Both the position numbers and the translations under genes were made by a program. A stretch of 64,000 nt of DNA from Tricholoma matsutake (Eukaryota; Basidiomycota; Agaricomycetes; Agaricales; Tricholomataceae): assembly GCA_026075535.2 (NCBI GenBank), contig AP026539.1, positions 12,214,001 through 12,278,000 of the forward strand, written 5' to 3'. This document shows, in pieces, positions 1-10,705 of this stretch (the first letter of the stretch is position 1; each line of letters opens with the position of its first letter). The notes below the pieces were generated by a model. The model did no database searches. It worked only from the letters and a program-made list of their open reading frames with translations, and was not told the DNA's origin.

Positions 1-158
1 CACCCACTCGGTTACAACTCAGGTTGCAACCAGGCACAGTGATTATGATAATTTGATTGGTTTTAATCAGTGTTACAATCAAATCTAATCACGGACCGGT
101 TACAACTGGATCTGGAAAGTTCCAACATCTGGAGCCATTTCATGGACTGCTTGCAAAC

Positions 159-1745
159 TAGTGTTTTAAGGTCCGGTTCAGTCTGGTTTTTAGACAATGA
201 TGGGCCACATCCACAACCGCAACCGGTTGAGACTCCACCCTCATATCTATGTAACCAGACCAAACCACCTAGGACCGGTTCATCTTGGTCTGGTTGCGGT
301 TCATCAACCGGTCCTAGCATCGGTCTGAACTGGTCTTACAATACAAAAACTACTCTACTCACTAATTTTTACATTGTATTAAATAAAACTAATTATATGA
401 CACCCTGCGAGCAGGTGCTCGCAGCAGTGACAGCTTGCTAATAGAACTAAAATAAAATAAAATGAGAAAAACAAAAAATGAAATGGCCCCATCATCTCGT
501 GTTTGAAGCAAGATCGGCATCCCCACTGTTTGTCATCATCCCTGCGTTATCGTCCCTGCCATTTGTTTGTCTTGCGCACTGTTCATTGTCCTGATGTTTA
601 TTGGCATTGGCATTGTTGTTTGCTGGCATTGGTGTTGGCATTCAGTGGTGTTGGTGTTGGTGCTTGCTAGTGTTGGCATTGGAGTTCATTGGTGTTGTTT
701 GTCATCCTGGCTTCCATTGTTGTCAGCACCACCATCTCCCCCTATGAGCAGTGGCTTGCAGGCAGGCTGGTGGTGCTGTGATGTGGTGGCATGGTAGTGC
801 TGTGACGTGGCAGCGCAGTGCCATGTTGATGCCACATTGTTGTGTCATTGTTGTCCAGAAATGGGACCCATTCCCACCCTGTGAGCAGAGGCTCACAGCG
901 GTGGCATAGGGCACAGGTACAAGTCATGATTTAAAAGGCAAGAACCTAACAAGAAGAAAGATCAGTTAGTTGGTTGGTAAACATAAGAAATCAATCATAA
1001 AAAACATTTGCCATGTCATCATTGATGTTGATGTCGGTGTTAGTGTTGGCGTTGGCTGTTGGTGGTGTTGGTGTTGACTGGCATTGGCATCAGTCTAGCA
1101 TCGCGTCGGTGTGGGTGCAGGGCTCAGAAACTAAAAATGAAGAGGTAATTTTAGTAGAAAACAAGACATTAACAATACAAAAGCATACCTGGGACCCAAA
1201 CAATGACTGGTTTGTCATTTGGGTCCCCTTTGCAGTCATTCTGTTGAGGTGCAGTGTTTTGAGGTAGGTGGTGTGAGGGTTGTGGGTGGTGAGAGCAGAT
1301 GGAGAGGGCTGAAGCGGTGATTTGTGATCATGGGAATTGTTTGGCAAGTGGTGCCACTTTCTTTTTTTGGGGCGCAAACATAACCCAATCATCTGTGTAC
1401 AGCCATAGGGTATATAAACACTCATTTCATGAATGCATTTTCCCCTGGGCTCGTCCCATTGCCCATTCCTGTACAGATAGTGTTTAGTATAAATAGTATA
1501 TATTAGTTGTATTTTTCTTGTAAGTAGCTACATTTGTGTGAGTATATACTACTGTTTGAAGACTGGTTGCAACTGATTGCAACCAGTTTTGTAATGGTTT
1601 TTAAATATTTTCAAAACAAGGCAACTGGCAACTGGACTGAGCTCGAAAGTAAGCAACCACAACTGAAAAATGAACCAGACCGTGTGTCAGTTCAGTTTGG
1701 TCTTCAGTCTTTTTCTGGTCCATAGGACCAGACCTTTAAACACTA
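159..1745. mobile_element. Non-autonomous hAT-like DNA transposon inserted in copia RNase H
   Basis: The ends form an imperfect terminal inverted repeat: TAGTGTTTTAAGGTCCGG at the left, and the reverse complement of the right end reads TAGTGTTTAAAGGTCTGG. The first five bases fit the hAT terminal pattern YARNG. The flanking 8-mers TTGCAAAC (151-158) and TGGCAAAC (1746-1753) match at 7 of 8 positions, as expected for an old hAT 8-bp target duplication. Subterminal regions are rich in short CCGGTT/AACCGG-type and GGTTGCAACC-type motifs. No transposase is encoded. The interior carries (T/G)GG-rich sequence and three hairpins (405-424, 879-898 and 1191-1227) of kinds found elsewhere in the window. 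Confidence 0.75.
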
Positions 1746-1757
1746 TGGCAAACAAAA

Positions 1758-2033
1758 ATGGTCACAGCATCATCGTGCAAAGCTGAGTACATTGCTGCTT
1801 TTGAGGTGGCACAAGAAGACAATACCACTTCCATCAGCATGTCAGAGGACCCTCTCCTTCACTCCAGAGTTAAACATGTCAACATTCAATTCCATTTCCT
1901 TTGTGAACATGTCCAAGTGAAGGAACTCACTGTATCCTATGTCGATACCAGAGATAATATTGCCAACATTTTCACCAAGGCTCTCAATGTCAAACAATTT
2001 GTATACCTATGTGACCTCTTGGGTCTCCAGTGA
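1758..2033 (+). pseudogene. copia RNase H, C-terminal fragment
   Basis: This fragment is the end of a copia-type RNase H, which removes RNA from the RNA/DNA hybrid during reverse transcription. It shows the family landmarks: an AEYIA motif around residue 10 (normally the catalytic region STEAEYIA), a middle PLLHSRVKHVNIQFHFLCE block, and a C-terminal DTRDNIANIFTKAL block. The 5' part of the domain lies before 159, separated by the hAT-like element. It is a dead remnant rather than an independent gene. Identification is by motif order and by its position directly before a polypurine tract and LTR. Confidence 0.85.
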
Positions 2034-2079
2034 CATGTGCCAATTCCATGCAAGGAGGAGTGTTCACATTGAGGAGGAG

Positions 2080-2423
2080 TATTGAGATCTACACCGTGAA
2101 TACACCCTTTGATGTGACATGATAATTATAGCACACAAAGTGATGCATCCTTTTCCCCTTGTCCGTATTCCTTTCTTATAGTCCCTTTATCACCTTTTTA
2201 TTGTCTCACTCATGGTATATATAACTGATGAGATAGACCTCAACACCTCAGTCCATTATACGCAGACTGAGGTGAGTAGATTCTTTAGTACTTACATTGG
2301 TCCAGTTACTTACTATACTATTTATAGTTTATTTGTGTATTATTAAGGTACAGTGATGACTGAATATAGTCTGTTACACACAGACTGAGTTTATTTGTGT
2401 ATTATCTAGGCTGGATTTCTATA
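2080..2423 (+). repeat. copia 3' LTR
   Basis: Begins TATTGAGATCTACACC directly after a GAGGAGGAG polypurine tract. It aligns by eye to the solo LTR starting at 21772 (TGTTGAAATATACACC). It contains the CTCAGTCC...GACTGAGGTGAG and repeated GACTGAGT blocks seen in all copia-type LTRs of this window, and ends near CTAGGCTGGATTTCTATA. The terminal bases have decayed from TG...CA. Confidence 0.7.
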
Positions 2424-2697
2424 CTTACTAATAAAGCAGGTTCTGTTCTTCCATCAGACGATGAAAACCCTGTGTATGCTCAGCTCTACATCTATGATCC
2501 TAAGCTCTTCACTATCATAAAAACCATCCAGAAAATACTCATCTGAAATGAGAGACTGTAATGACACTTCAGGATATGCTTCACAACCACCATCCTGGGG
2601 TTGCATTATACAAGTGGAAGCCTATGAGCTTACACAGAGGTTGCCACCAGCTCAACAGTGCAGAATTGTTCTTTGCTTTGATCAAAGATGGGTAGAT
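2424..2697. other. Unassigned sequence between copia LTR and composite element
   Basis: A plus-strand open frame starts at 2548 and runs on into the next element. The stretch up to 2697 reads like coding sequence (PPSWGCIIQVEAYEL), but I recognise no family. GTAAGT at 2698 could be a splice donor or simply the start of the inverted-end element. Confidence 0.25.
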
Positions 2698-3568
2698 GTA
2701 AGTCTGGCCCCACAGACTTATGACATCATGACACTGACACACATCCAGGCTGCCAACACAACACACATTCCAGCTGCCAACACAACCATACATGGTGCTG
2801 ACAGATATCCCAGCCACCAAGACAAACATGGTGCTGGGCCAGCATAGCCACTGTCACTGAAACAGCTGCCAGTGGTGCAGAAACAACTCACACCAACACC
2901 AGACATACCAAGGTCTGTGTTATGATGAATTATGGTCATTACAGATCCCAACATCCTATGGCACCAGCATAGCCACCACTGGTACTGGCTGCCAGAACCA
3001 ACATGCTGGCAACACACACACCTTATCATCTACCTATAATCACCCATCAGTGCTGACATTTACACCACTGATGTGGTGCCTTCCTAAATCACACACTATG
3101 TTTGATGTGGCCTTCCTAAATGCCTGATGCAGCCTTTTACCTACACAGCTGATAAATCACTCATTTTTTATTCCCTAATCTTCGCTCCCACTTCTGTGCA
3201 ATGAAGGTATAGTAATTCATTATTTAGTAGCTTATGGTTCCCACTTCCATGCAATGAAGATGATTTGATCCTGTCACTACTGTCTGCCCTAAGTTTAGTG
3301 TAGGCTGCCAAACCAGGCATCCTTCCAGTAGATATAATGTGTCATAATATGTATATGAAGTATAATGTACAATATATAAATACCTCTAATATAAATACCA
3401 CCCATGTGCCAAAGGCACATTCAAAAAACTTGTATACACAACAAACAGAACAATGTTTTGACACAGGTAAAATGATGAGAAAATGATGTCAAAATCATAC
3501 TTTTTATCAATGTGAAGTCCAGTATAAAATAAAGGAAAAAGGAATACTTTTAAGTCAGAAGAAAAGAG

Positions 3569-4092
3569 TCAAACAGTTGGATGGAAGCACCCATATTGAT
3601 GGAGAGGGAGCTTGCCAGAGTTGAGAAAGCTGTGGATCCAGGTGCATATGTTCTGAGCGTGATGAATGCCATGTCCCTGAACTTTTGAAGCAACAAGGGA
3701 TGCTTGGCACCATATGTACAATGCCTCAGGATCCAGATATAAATTAAGTGTCCTGACCATTGCTGTGATTTGGGCTCAAAGAAAGACATCAAGGTGTTTA
3801 TCCTCACTTTTCACAACAAGCTTCACCCGAGCTCAATGAAGTTTTGGAAAATCCTTAATTGGCCTATCCCATCAAAGTCAAGAGATCATCATTGCCTGAT
3901 TCTGGATCTGATTCAGGCCAGTCTTCGACAGTGACTTTTTTGGAAATGTTACCCAGCGGGTGGGAATGAATTCCCAGTGTTTTGACCATCACTCTCATCT
4001 GGTCTTGGAAATGGGTGTTTTTTTGAGGAAAGATTAGTTTTAAGATTAGAGAGATGGCTTTGGGCAGCTTTAGTCTTTGGAGCCATGTTTGG
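3569..4092 (-). pseudogene. Fragment of a basidiomycete DDE transposase gene (N-terminal part)
   Basis: On the minus strand an ATG at 4092 opens MAPKTKAAQSHLSNL. After a stop- and shift-ridden stretch, a readable block follows (3760-3569): LNLYLDPEALYIWCQAS, then ASKVQGHGIHHAQNICTWIH, then SGKLPLHQYG. This spacing matches, from memory, the N-terminal region of a DDE transposase group common in Agaricomycetes, in which such a block precedes a helix-turn-helix and the catalytic core. The catalytic core itself is not seen here. The frame is broken and the gene is truncated near the polyadenine-rich stretch at 3530-3560. Family assignment is from recalled motif similarity and should be treated as moderate. 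Confidence 0.4.
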
Positions 4093-4734
4093 ATGTTTGG
4101 GGACTTTTGGGAAGGGAATGAATTTTTTTGTTCATTTCTCAGTGCATTCTGATTGGCTGGAGCATCACATGTATCTTACATACACTTTCACATGACCAGC
4201 CAAATGCCTCGAAAGAGAAAATTAAATTGCAGGAATCATGTCAAAACCTCATTGGGTGGTGATTACAAAAGTAAAGTTTTGTTGCACAAAATGTCTGAAC
4301 TTTACACTGCCCCACATAGTCCTGGAGGAATCCAGTAGGACTCACCAGGACTCACCAGGAATCCAGTGGGACTTATCAGGATTTCTGGTATGTTACCAAA
4401 CATCCAACCATAATGGAAAGTCAATTTGATATCTTATGAGTTCAAGTGCTTCAACTTCAGAAATTTCACAATGTGCCCACAAAACAGATTTGTGCAAAGC
4501 AGGAACTGAACTCAAGACCTCATGATGAGGAATCACATGACAAACCAGACAAGTGTGCTCAACCAGTTGAGCCACAGGAGAATTATTTGTTATCCATATA
4601 AAGTTTATTTATGACTCAAACTCAAACTCAAGCATGTAATCTCTCTCAAAGTCACTATTAAGATCAAATAATTTTAATCAACTACATCCCTTGCCCGCAC
4701 CACCCTGATGCCCCGCGTCCCACATCTAATGTGA

Positions 4735-5660
4735 GGGATACAATACAATTAACTACATAAAAAAAGCCCTCCCATGCACCTCGTCCAAGGGAGAGCCCTA
4801 AAAATATATACAGATAAAACTAAATCCCCTCGCATGAGGGCGACAATTATGAATAAATAAAGAAAATCCCCCTGCCATTGTAAAACACAGGTGAGGGGGA
4901 GGGCATTAATATGAATGAAAAAAAATGAAAAAAAACCCTCCTCACACAATGTGGGGGAGGGGGCAGCCTGGTGGTGTCTCATTGTGGTGTGGGCGCATGG
5001 GTCCCGCTCCCCATCCTCATCCCCATCCCTGTCCCTGTCCCCATCTCCCTGTTGTCCCCATCCCAATGGTTCCTTGTTTCCACCCCACGAGCAGTTGCTT
5101 GCGGTGGTGGATTGGGGTGCTGCTGTGTTGGTGGCCATCATCGTCATTTCACCCACAATCCACCCCATGAGCAGTGGCTCATGGGGCTGGAGGTGGGTGG
5201 TGTGTTGTTGGCCCCATCATCATCATCTGTTGTGGTTGGTGGCTGTGCTTCACATTCTGGGGGTTCTGGCAGTGGTGTCATCATTGTTATCGACTGCACA
5301 CACTCACAATCCACCCTACGAGCAGAGGCTCGCAGGCATGGGGTGGGTGTGTTGGGTTGTCTCATGTCCAGCCATCATTACCAGTAGAGTAGAACCTATA
5401 AAACAAAAAAAACAAGTTAGTTAGTTTGTAAGAACAAAAAGTAAACAAAAAAACTTATGTAGGGCCCATCCAGTCAGCTCATTTGCAGGTGGTGGCATCA
5501 TTACCAGTAGATTATAACCTATAAAACTAAAGAAACAGGTTAGTTAGTTTATAAAAACAAAAAGCAAACAAAAAAAAACTTATGTAGGGCCCAAACAATG
5601 CAGCAGGTTGCATCGTTTGGGCCTGTGTTCCATCCAGTCAGCTCGTTTGAAGGTGGTGGT
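4735..5660. repeat. Hairpin-rich module, copy in element 4301-6277
   Basis: Holds C-rich/G-rich hairpins at 4833-4850 (CCCCTCGCATGAGGG) and about 4868-4900 and 4938-4970. It also holds GAGC-N4-GCTC hairpins, the best being CCCCATGAGC-AGTG-GCTCATGGGG at 5163-5186, and one at 5314-5336. A palindrome GGGCCCAAACAATGCA...TGCATCGTTTGGGCC lies at 5587-5623. Read on the minus strand, the palindrome is followed by a T-rich stretch ending in AG before GTTATAATCTACTGG. Open frames across this stretch are low complexity and not believed to be genes. Confidence 0.6.
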
Positions 5661-5689
5661 GATGGTGGAGTGGGCATGGAAACAGTGGC

Positions 5690-5822
5690 AGTGGGTGTCC
5701 ACACAGTGGTGGTGGGTGTCCACACAGTGGTGGTGGGTGTCCACACAGTGGTGGTGGGTGTCCACACAGTGGTGGTGGGTGTCCACACAGTGGTGGTGGG
5801 TGTCCACACAGTGGTGGTGGTA
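5690..5822. repeat. 21-bp minisatellite, about six copies
   Basis: The unit GTGGGTGTCCACACAGTGGTG repeats head to tail with almost no divergence. Because 21 is a multiple of 3, long frames stay open through it (VGVHTVV repeats on plus). I regard those frames as a by-product. The unit contains the palindrome GTGTCCACAC-like core. Confidence 0.85.
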
Positions 5823-6282
5823 AAACAGAGAGGAGGTGGCAGTGTTGTTGAGAGTGGTGGTGATGGTTGATGAGCTGGCAGTGTTGATGATGTGGCTGTG
5901 TGCTTTGTCATGCACAGCCACCCCAATGGTACCTAGAGCAGTTAGTGGACACACCTTGTAAGTCTATGTGGTGTAGTGGTTATATTGGCTGTGCTGAAAT
6001 GTTGTTGTCTAATGCCTAGGGTTTCAATTTTGTCTTGTGTCATTTGTTTTATTACTTAGTAGTAAGGACTCCTGGTTCAATCCTACTGGATTCCTGGTCC
6101 ATCCTCCTGGATTCCTCATAGTCCAAGTCCTGGGGAACTCCTGGAATAGTACCAGGAAGAACCCAATTTATCAGGATTATACCAGGAATCCACCAGGAAT
6201 CCTACTGGAAGAGAAAAAACCATTTGGTGGACAATGGCTGAAACAGGGATTACCAGGAATCCATGGGGCAGTGTAAAGAGCT

Positions 6283-6492
6283 CTACCATGCCACAAGGCA
6301 AGGTTCAAACATGCCCTCAGCAACATAGCTGACAATTTCATCATCTGTCTTCCCACCATGCTTCTTGTAGTGTTTGCATGCGAGGGTCCACAGTTGCATG
6401 ATGAGAGGGGTGATTTTGCTGGTGGTGAGCATTGGGCAGTCCTTCATATTCATGACCTTCACTTCAGCGAGGGGTTGGGTGGAGGGCAACAT
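6283..6492 (-). pseudogene. Gag-like / retrotransposon-type protein fragment
   Basis: A 69-residue minus-strand frame reads CPMLTTSKITPLIMQLW, then ACKHYKKHGGKTDDEIVSYV, then AEGMFEPCLVAW. It resembles the conserved N-terminal helical block of a gag-like protein common in basidiomycete genomes (recalled pattern: entry into W..AC..Y.KH followed by VAEGM.EPR...WY). It lies just outside element 4301-6277, whose insertion may have cut it. No other part of the gene is recognisable nearby. Confidence 0.4.
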
Positions 6493-7132
6493 TTTGGTTT
6501 GAGCGGCAGGTGGTGCAGCCCAGTAGTTGGGATGGTTAATTGTGATGGTTGGTGTACTTTCATTGGTGGATGAGTCAGTATTGTTTGGTGGTGATGGTGG
6601 CAGTGATCGGCGGATGTGCGGGCACTTTTGTCATGTTGGTAGTGTCCGAAATTTGGCTGGTTGGCCAGAATCTTGTAAACTTCTTCTTGTGCTCCTGGTG
6701 AGGAGTGGGATGAGGGTGGACAGTTGCCAAGACAGGGTTGGTTTGGTAGGTGAAGAAAGTTGTCGGTGTCAAAAAAAAAGTGGAAGGATGCTGAGTTTGG
6801 CAGCCTACACTGGACTTAGGTTTACTAAATGACAAGATCAAATTATCTTCGTTGCATGGAAGTAGGAATGATAAGCCACTACAAAAAAATAAGGGGATAA
6901 GGAATTACCTTCATTGCATGGAAGTAGGAATGAAAGTAAGGAAATAAAGATGTAAGTAATATATGTGAAAAGATCAACCATGTAAGTAAAAGGCTGCATC
7001 AGGCATCGTGTGTGATTTAGGAAGGCCGCATTGGGTATAGTCACATATTGGGAAGGTACTGCATCAATAGGGTAATGTCAGCACTGCTGGATGTGGATAG
7101 AAGGGTAATAAGGATGTATGGTGCCATTGCCA

Positions 7133-7883
7133 GGATGTAAGGTAGAGAGGACATCCACAACCCGCCAATGTCACATGCCATTCCAAAACAAATGAAGTAA
7201 GACAAAATTGCATTGTAAAAGCAACACAACACCTATATGGGTAATCTAGTCAATAAAAGTTGTGTTAATAGCAATAAAAAGTTGCCTGAGATAGGTAGTT
7301 TCATGACAAATGTAGATTATTGAGTGCTATTTTGTGTCGACATGTTCTGAGCCTGTTGCATCGCAAAATTCGAAATTAGTCATTCAGTTCATGTTGGCTT
7401 GCCTAAAGCTGTTGCACATGGCCAATTCAGATGTATATAAAGAGATTTTATAGAGCAAATTTTGAATATCTTTTGTTTTTGTGTCTCCCGGCTTGTTCTT
7501 TGAATCATGAAAGATTCTGGGGGAGTTGTTGTAGATTATTGGTGGAAGATATTCAACATTTGCTTTATAAAATCTCTTTATATACATCTGAATTGGCCAT
7601 GTGCAACAGCTTTAGGCAAGCCAACATGAACTGAATGACTAACTTTGAATTTCACGATGTGATGCACTCAGAACACGTCAACACAAAATAGCACTCGATA
7701 ATCTACATTTGACATGAAACTACCTATCTGAGGCACCTTTTTATCACTATTAACACAACTTTTATTGACTAGATTACCCATATAGGTGTTGTGTTGCTTT
7801 TACAATGCAATTTTGTCTTACTTCATTTGTTTTGGAATGGCACATGACATTGGTGGGTTGTGGATGTCCTCTACCTTATGTCA
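7133..7883. repeat. Long near-perfect palindrome (about 350-bp arms)
   Basis: The left arm from GATGTAAGGTAGAGAGGACATCC to about 7495 is repeated in reverse complement from about 7540 to GGATGTCCTCTACCTTATG at 7883. As a result the same peptides appear on both strands: one ending SLYTSELAMCNSFRQANMN on minus (7384-7587) and plus (7431-7634), and one starting MLCCFYNAILSYFICFGMA on minus (from 7232) and plus (from 7786). The short central spacer is unique. This looks like a fold-back element or a recent inverted duplication. Confidence 0.85.
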
Positions 7884-8171
7884 CCGGTGTGGCTGTGCTG
7901 GCGGTGAGGGCGATTGTGTAGGTGATTGTGTGTGGCTGTGCCAGCGCCGTGGGAGTGTGTTGGCAGCATAGGGTGGCTGTAACTCACTGTAACACAGACA
8001 TTGGTATATTTGGTTTTGGTGAGTTGTTTATGCACCATAGGTGGCTGTGCCATCGGCGAGGGTGGTTGAGTCGGCGATGTGTGCAGCTGTGCTGGCACTG
8101 TGGAAGTGTGTAATGGTGGCATAGGTAAATTAACTTGTCATAATATCATGAGTCTGTGGGGCCAGACTTAC

Positions 8172-8521
8172 AGTTGCTCTGTAGTTGTAGTGGTGGTGAG
8201 CGAACTAATTGTATGGGCCCATCCTCAATATGAATGGGGAGATGGGCCCACCCAGAGCATTTGGTGATGTGGAATGTCCATGGGCCCATGTTTGCTTGTG
8301 AGATTTATATGGGCCCACATGAAGTGTTCATGTGTCAGCAAAACTCTCAGCCCAGACCTGGCATATACAACAATCACAGCCCCCACTAACTGGGCACCAA
8401 GTATGCTCTCAGTGCCAGCACACGCTTCACCGGCCACTGATACAATACAACAATGAAATCAACCATATATCATGCATGTGTGTGTGCATGGTATGGGAGA
8501 AAATTCAATGAGCTACTGACC
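8172..8521. other. No recognisable gene
   Basis: Contains several GGGCCCA motifs (8215-8310). A block GGGCCCACCCAGAGCATTTGG resembles GGCCCACCCAGTGCATCC near 19046, suggesting a shared repeat around the KDZ remnant. No family-level coding match was seen. Confidence 0.3.
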
Positions 8522-9404
8522 CTACTGTCCTTTTGCTTGCTCCAGCTGCTCCCAGAGATCAGCCCAGTGTTGCAATAACTTCTCCACCTTCTTCACTTCT
8601 GTGGCATGTTCCCTCAAAGCATCAAGTGTCACATTCCATGTCTGGTGAAGCTGATCAAATATATGCAGAATCAATTGTATTTTGGACATGTCACCAGCTG
8701 CATGGGGAGTTGTTTGGATCTTCTGCCAATTGAAGCCCATCTGAACTGCACAGTCAGACAGTTACTGAGCAGTAAAAGAAGGAGAGCACCTGTTGATGCC
8801 AGGATTGGAGATGATGTTCAGCATTGATGGCATAGTTTGGAAGAGTGGCATCATAATTTCCCCTAAGACTGATCCACCAACAACCAACATAATAATCAGC
8901 CACCTGGTAAGGGTCATCTTCTTCTGCATGCATGTATTGCTAGAGTTCTCAAAAGAAATCAATTGCTGCCAAAGTTCCATCCCCTTGATGATGAGTGGCG
9001 GCACATAGGGGATGTGTGCTGGTGGTCATGATGCTGACTGTAAGCAGGGCTTCTCTCTGGCCATTGTTACACTCATTTGTTAATTGAATACCAGCCACTC
9101 ACCCATTCTGCGATGATGTACTGGAGCCACCATGAGCGATGTTCAAGGTACTCATCATGCTCATTATCATAGCAAGACATCCATGCCTCCCCAACTGCAT
9201 GCACACAAGATGCTGCATACAATACCAACTCTTGCCCCTGTGCCAAGTGATCATCTTCCATTGGTGGCCCCTGCTTCTGATACTCATGAGTGACCCTGAC
9301 TAGCTCAGCCAGTCTTTCTGCATCATTGTGGAACTTGTGATTATCAACATCATGGACAGAATCCTGCATCAAGGCCTCATATCTTTCACAAATCCCCTCC
9401 ATTT
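8522..9404 (-). pseudogene. Unidentified minus-strand gene interrupted by the copia element (downstream part)
   Basis: A 100-residue frame just left of the copia 5' LTR (9404 to 9073) starts in phase with sequence on the other side of the copia element. Joining 18745-18905 (minus) to 9404-9073 (minus) across one CCTTC copy gives an uninterrupted frame. It includes MEQLLQKYGSLDNAPSWPYD upstream and MEGICERYEALMQDSVHDVD downstream. Further minus-strand pieces at 9004-8762 and 8740-8522 (the latter helical, with LREHATEVKKVEKLLQHW) could be later exons. I do not recognise the family. Its neighbour upstream on the same strand is a KDZ transposase, so it may be a second gene of that transposon. 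Confidence 0.45.
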
Positions 9405-9409
9405 CCTTC

Positions 9410-9609
9410 TGTTGAAAATGCACCTTAGATACATTGCCACTTCAGTCACTTGTATAGAGACTGAGGTGAGCCTTGTTTATACCACATCCTCATTGATCCC
9501 TACTTACTGTACTTGTAGTCTGATCTTGTTTGTACAGTAGACACAATCCATCAGTCACTTGTATAGAGACTGAGTCTGATCTTGTTTATACTAGGATTGA
9601 CTTTCTACA
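9410..9609 (+). repeat. copia 5' LTR
   Basis: Runs TGTTGAAAATGCACC to TTTCTACA (TG...CA). It matches the 3' LTR nearly base for base, including two GTATAGAGACTGAG blocks and two GATCTTGTTTATACTAGG-type blocks. It is short (200 bp) but similar in layout to the other copia LTRs here. The few differences between the two LTRs suggest a fairly recent insertion compared with its surroundings. Confidence 0.9.
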
Positions 9610-9760
9610 GGTTATGGGCCACTCCCATCATATTTGAGCAACAGAAAAAAGTATCCTAGCCACTCAATGTCTTCCTATGTCATTCTTTTGATCCACTTGT
9701 CCAGTCACTTGGATCTCGGATCAATTTCTTTGTCTGTCATGGACACACCTGGTATTCAGC

Positions 9761-10600
9761 ATGTTCCCCCTTTTATTCTTTGAAGCTTTACTGCTTATCA
9801 TCATTGTCTTTCTGTTATGTCTCTTGATGCTACTGCCTCTCCATCTGTTTCCCTTATCAAACTATCTGTTCAGTATATTTGGCAAGAAGATGGACAAACT
9901 CAAGTCCAACTACAAAGAATGGTGCAAAGAAATTATAGTTGCTCTCTCGCTTAATGGCCTTTACGAAAACATTGTGGGTGGTATTCCTGAGCCTGACCCT
10001 ATTGGACACTGTGCCCTTGCTAATTGGAAGGCAAACTCTTGTCTCACATATGCGTTCATTGTGTCGAGTGTCTCTCCCTCTGAAAGACAATTCCTTGACA
10101 TTACAAAGGCGCCTGATGTCAATTGGAAGGTTCTTCAGGATTGTCATCAGAAGGAAGGGCCTGTTTGCCAAGTCCAGCTCCTACAGCAGGTGCTATCCAT
10201 TCAATGCACAAAGGACATTCCCCTCCCTGAAATGGCAGAGACTATATGCACCCTGATTGAGCGAGCATTTGCAATGGGTGATATACATGTAAAGGCTGAC
10301 CTCCTTTGTTGCATTGTTCTTCTTAATTTGCTTAGTGACAATTTCCCCCATGCTCACTCCATTATATCTTGTGACATTGCCACTTCAACCAATCAAGCCC
10401 CATATGGCTCCAAGGATATTCATTTGTTCCTGGAGAATGAACAGTCCTTGCTTGAGAATGACTACCGCAACGATTCATGACCCCACCTTGCACTCATGGC
10501 ACAACCCAGGAATAACAAGTCACCCAGTGTCACTACTTGTGCAAACTCAGGATGTGGGAGACAGGGGCATACTAAGGAGTATTGTATTCGACCTGGTGGC
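9761..10600 (+). pseudogene. copia Gag with CCHC zinc knuckle
   Basis: Gag packages the element RNA. The conserved helical part runs from about 9880 (KSNYKEWCKEIIVALSLNGL) through SSVSPSERQFLD and the block ending ENEQSLLENDYRND. The frame is stopped by TGA at 10478-10480. It continues in the same frame to a zinc knuckle CANSGCGRQGHTKEYC (10538-10585), a Cx4Cx4Hx4C form found in fungal copia Gag. The stop is plausibly a CGA to TGA change, not a true end. The first 40 or so hydrophobic codons after 9761 are probably leader sequence read in frame rather than protein. A further frameshift follows the knuckle. Confidence 0.85.
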
Positions 10601-10705
10601 AGTATGGCTGGAAGACTATTGAGGAGTTGAAGGCCACTTGTAAAGCAGCATGCAAGAGGAAGCCACTCATTAACAACAACCCCAAGATTCCCATTACAGT
10701 CAAAG

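Larger units (their letters stand above)
1..2423 (+). mobile_element. Ty1/copia retrotransposon, 3' part (runs off the left edge)
   Basis: Only the RNase H end and the 3' LTR of this copia element lie in the window. Upstream of a hAT-like insertion, roughly 91-158 can be read as the RNase H stretch RTGYNWIWKV then SGAISWTACK. Downstream, from about 1754, it resumes with MVTASSCKAEYIA and ends at the stop near 2033. A purine-rich tract GAGGAGGAG (2071-2079) precedes an LTR. The order RNase H, polypurine tract, LTR is that of a plus-strand copia element. The insertion, together with a one-base frame slip at the junction, makes the copy dead. The rest of the element is outside the window. Confidence 0.85.
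4301..6277. mobile_element. Non-autonomous TIR element, family TTTACACTGCCCCA, copy 1
   Basis: Starts TTTACACTGCCCCA (4301-4314) and ends with the exact reverse complement at 6264-6277. Subterminal zones carry repeated direct and inverted CCAGGAATCC / GGATTCCTGG units (4322-4390 and 6066-6260). The interior contains no transposase, only hairpin modules (4830-5340), two near-identical intron-like stretches and a 21-bp minisatellite. A second member of the same terminal family lies at 39631-41460. I see no target duplication at either copy. Confidence 0.65.
2698..8171. mobile_element. Composite region with inverted ends
   Basis: The left end reads GTAAGTCTGGCCCCACAGAC followed by TTATGACATCATGAC. 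The right end (about 8137-8171) is its near-exact reverse complement. Further inside, 3040-3330 and 6785-7110 are also inverted copies: both hold the block AGGCTGCATCAGGCAT...GATTTAGGAAGG, the CTTCATTGCATGGAAGTGGGAA block, and the GGCAGCCTACACT block. The outer segment near 2895-2945 (CAAGGTCTGTGTTATGATGA) matches inverted sequence near 7990-8020. This is either a large TIR transposon or two copies in opposite orientation with later insertions (4301-6277 and 7133-7883). I found no convincing target duplication. Confidence 0.5.

Noticed and set aside
4915..5424. 169-residue plus-strand frame and its overlapping frames
   Set aside because: Low-complexity Ser/Pro/Val-rich translation of hairpin repeats. 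All frames are open because of base composition.
5690..5822. Regular repeats that could suggest a CRISPR array
   Set aside because: The repeats are directly adjacent with no unique spacers, and the context is eukaryotic. It is a minisatellite.
5549..5954. 124-125 residue minus-strand frames with WTPTTTV or HHHCVDT repeats
   Set aside because: Direct translation of the 21-bp minisatellite. No domain, and several frames are equally open.
7384..7634. Two 67-residue ORFs with the same C-terminus on opposite strands
   Set aside because: They are mirror images produced by the palindrome, not a conserved gene pair.
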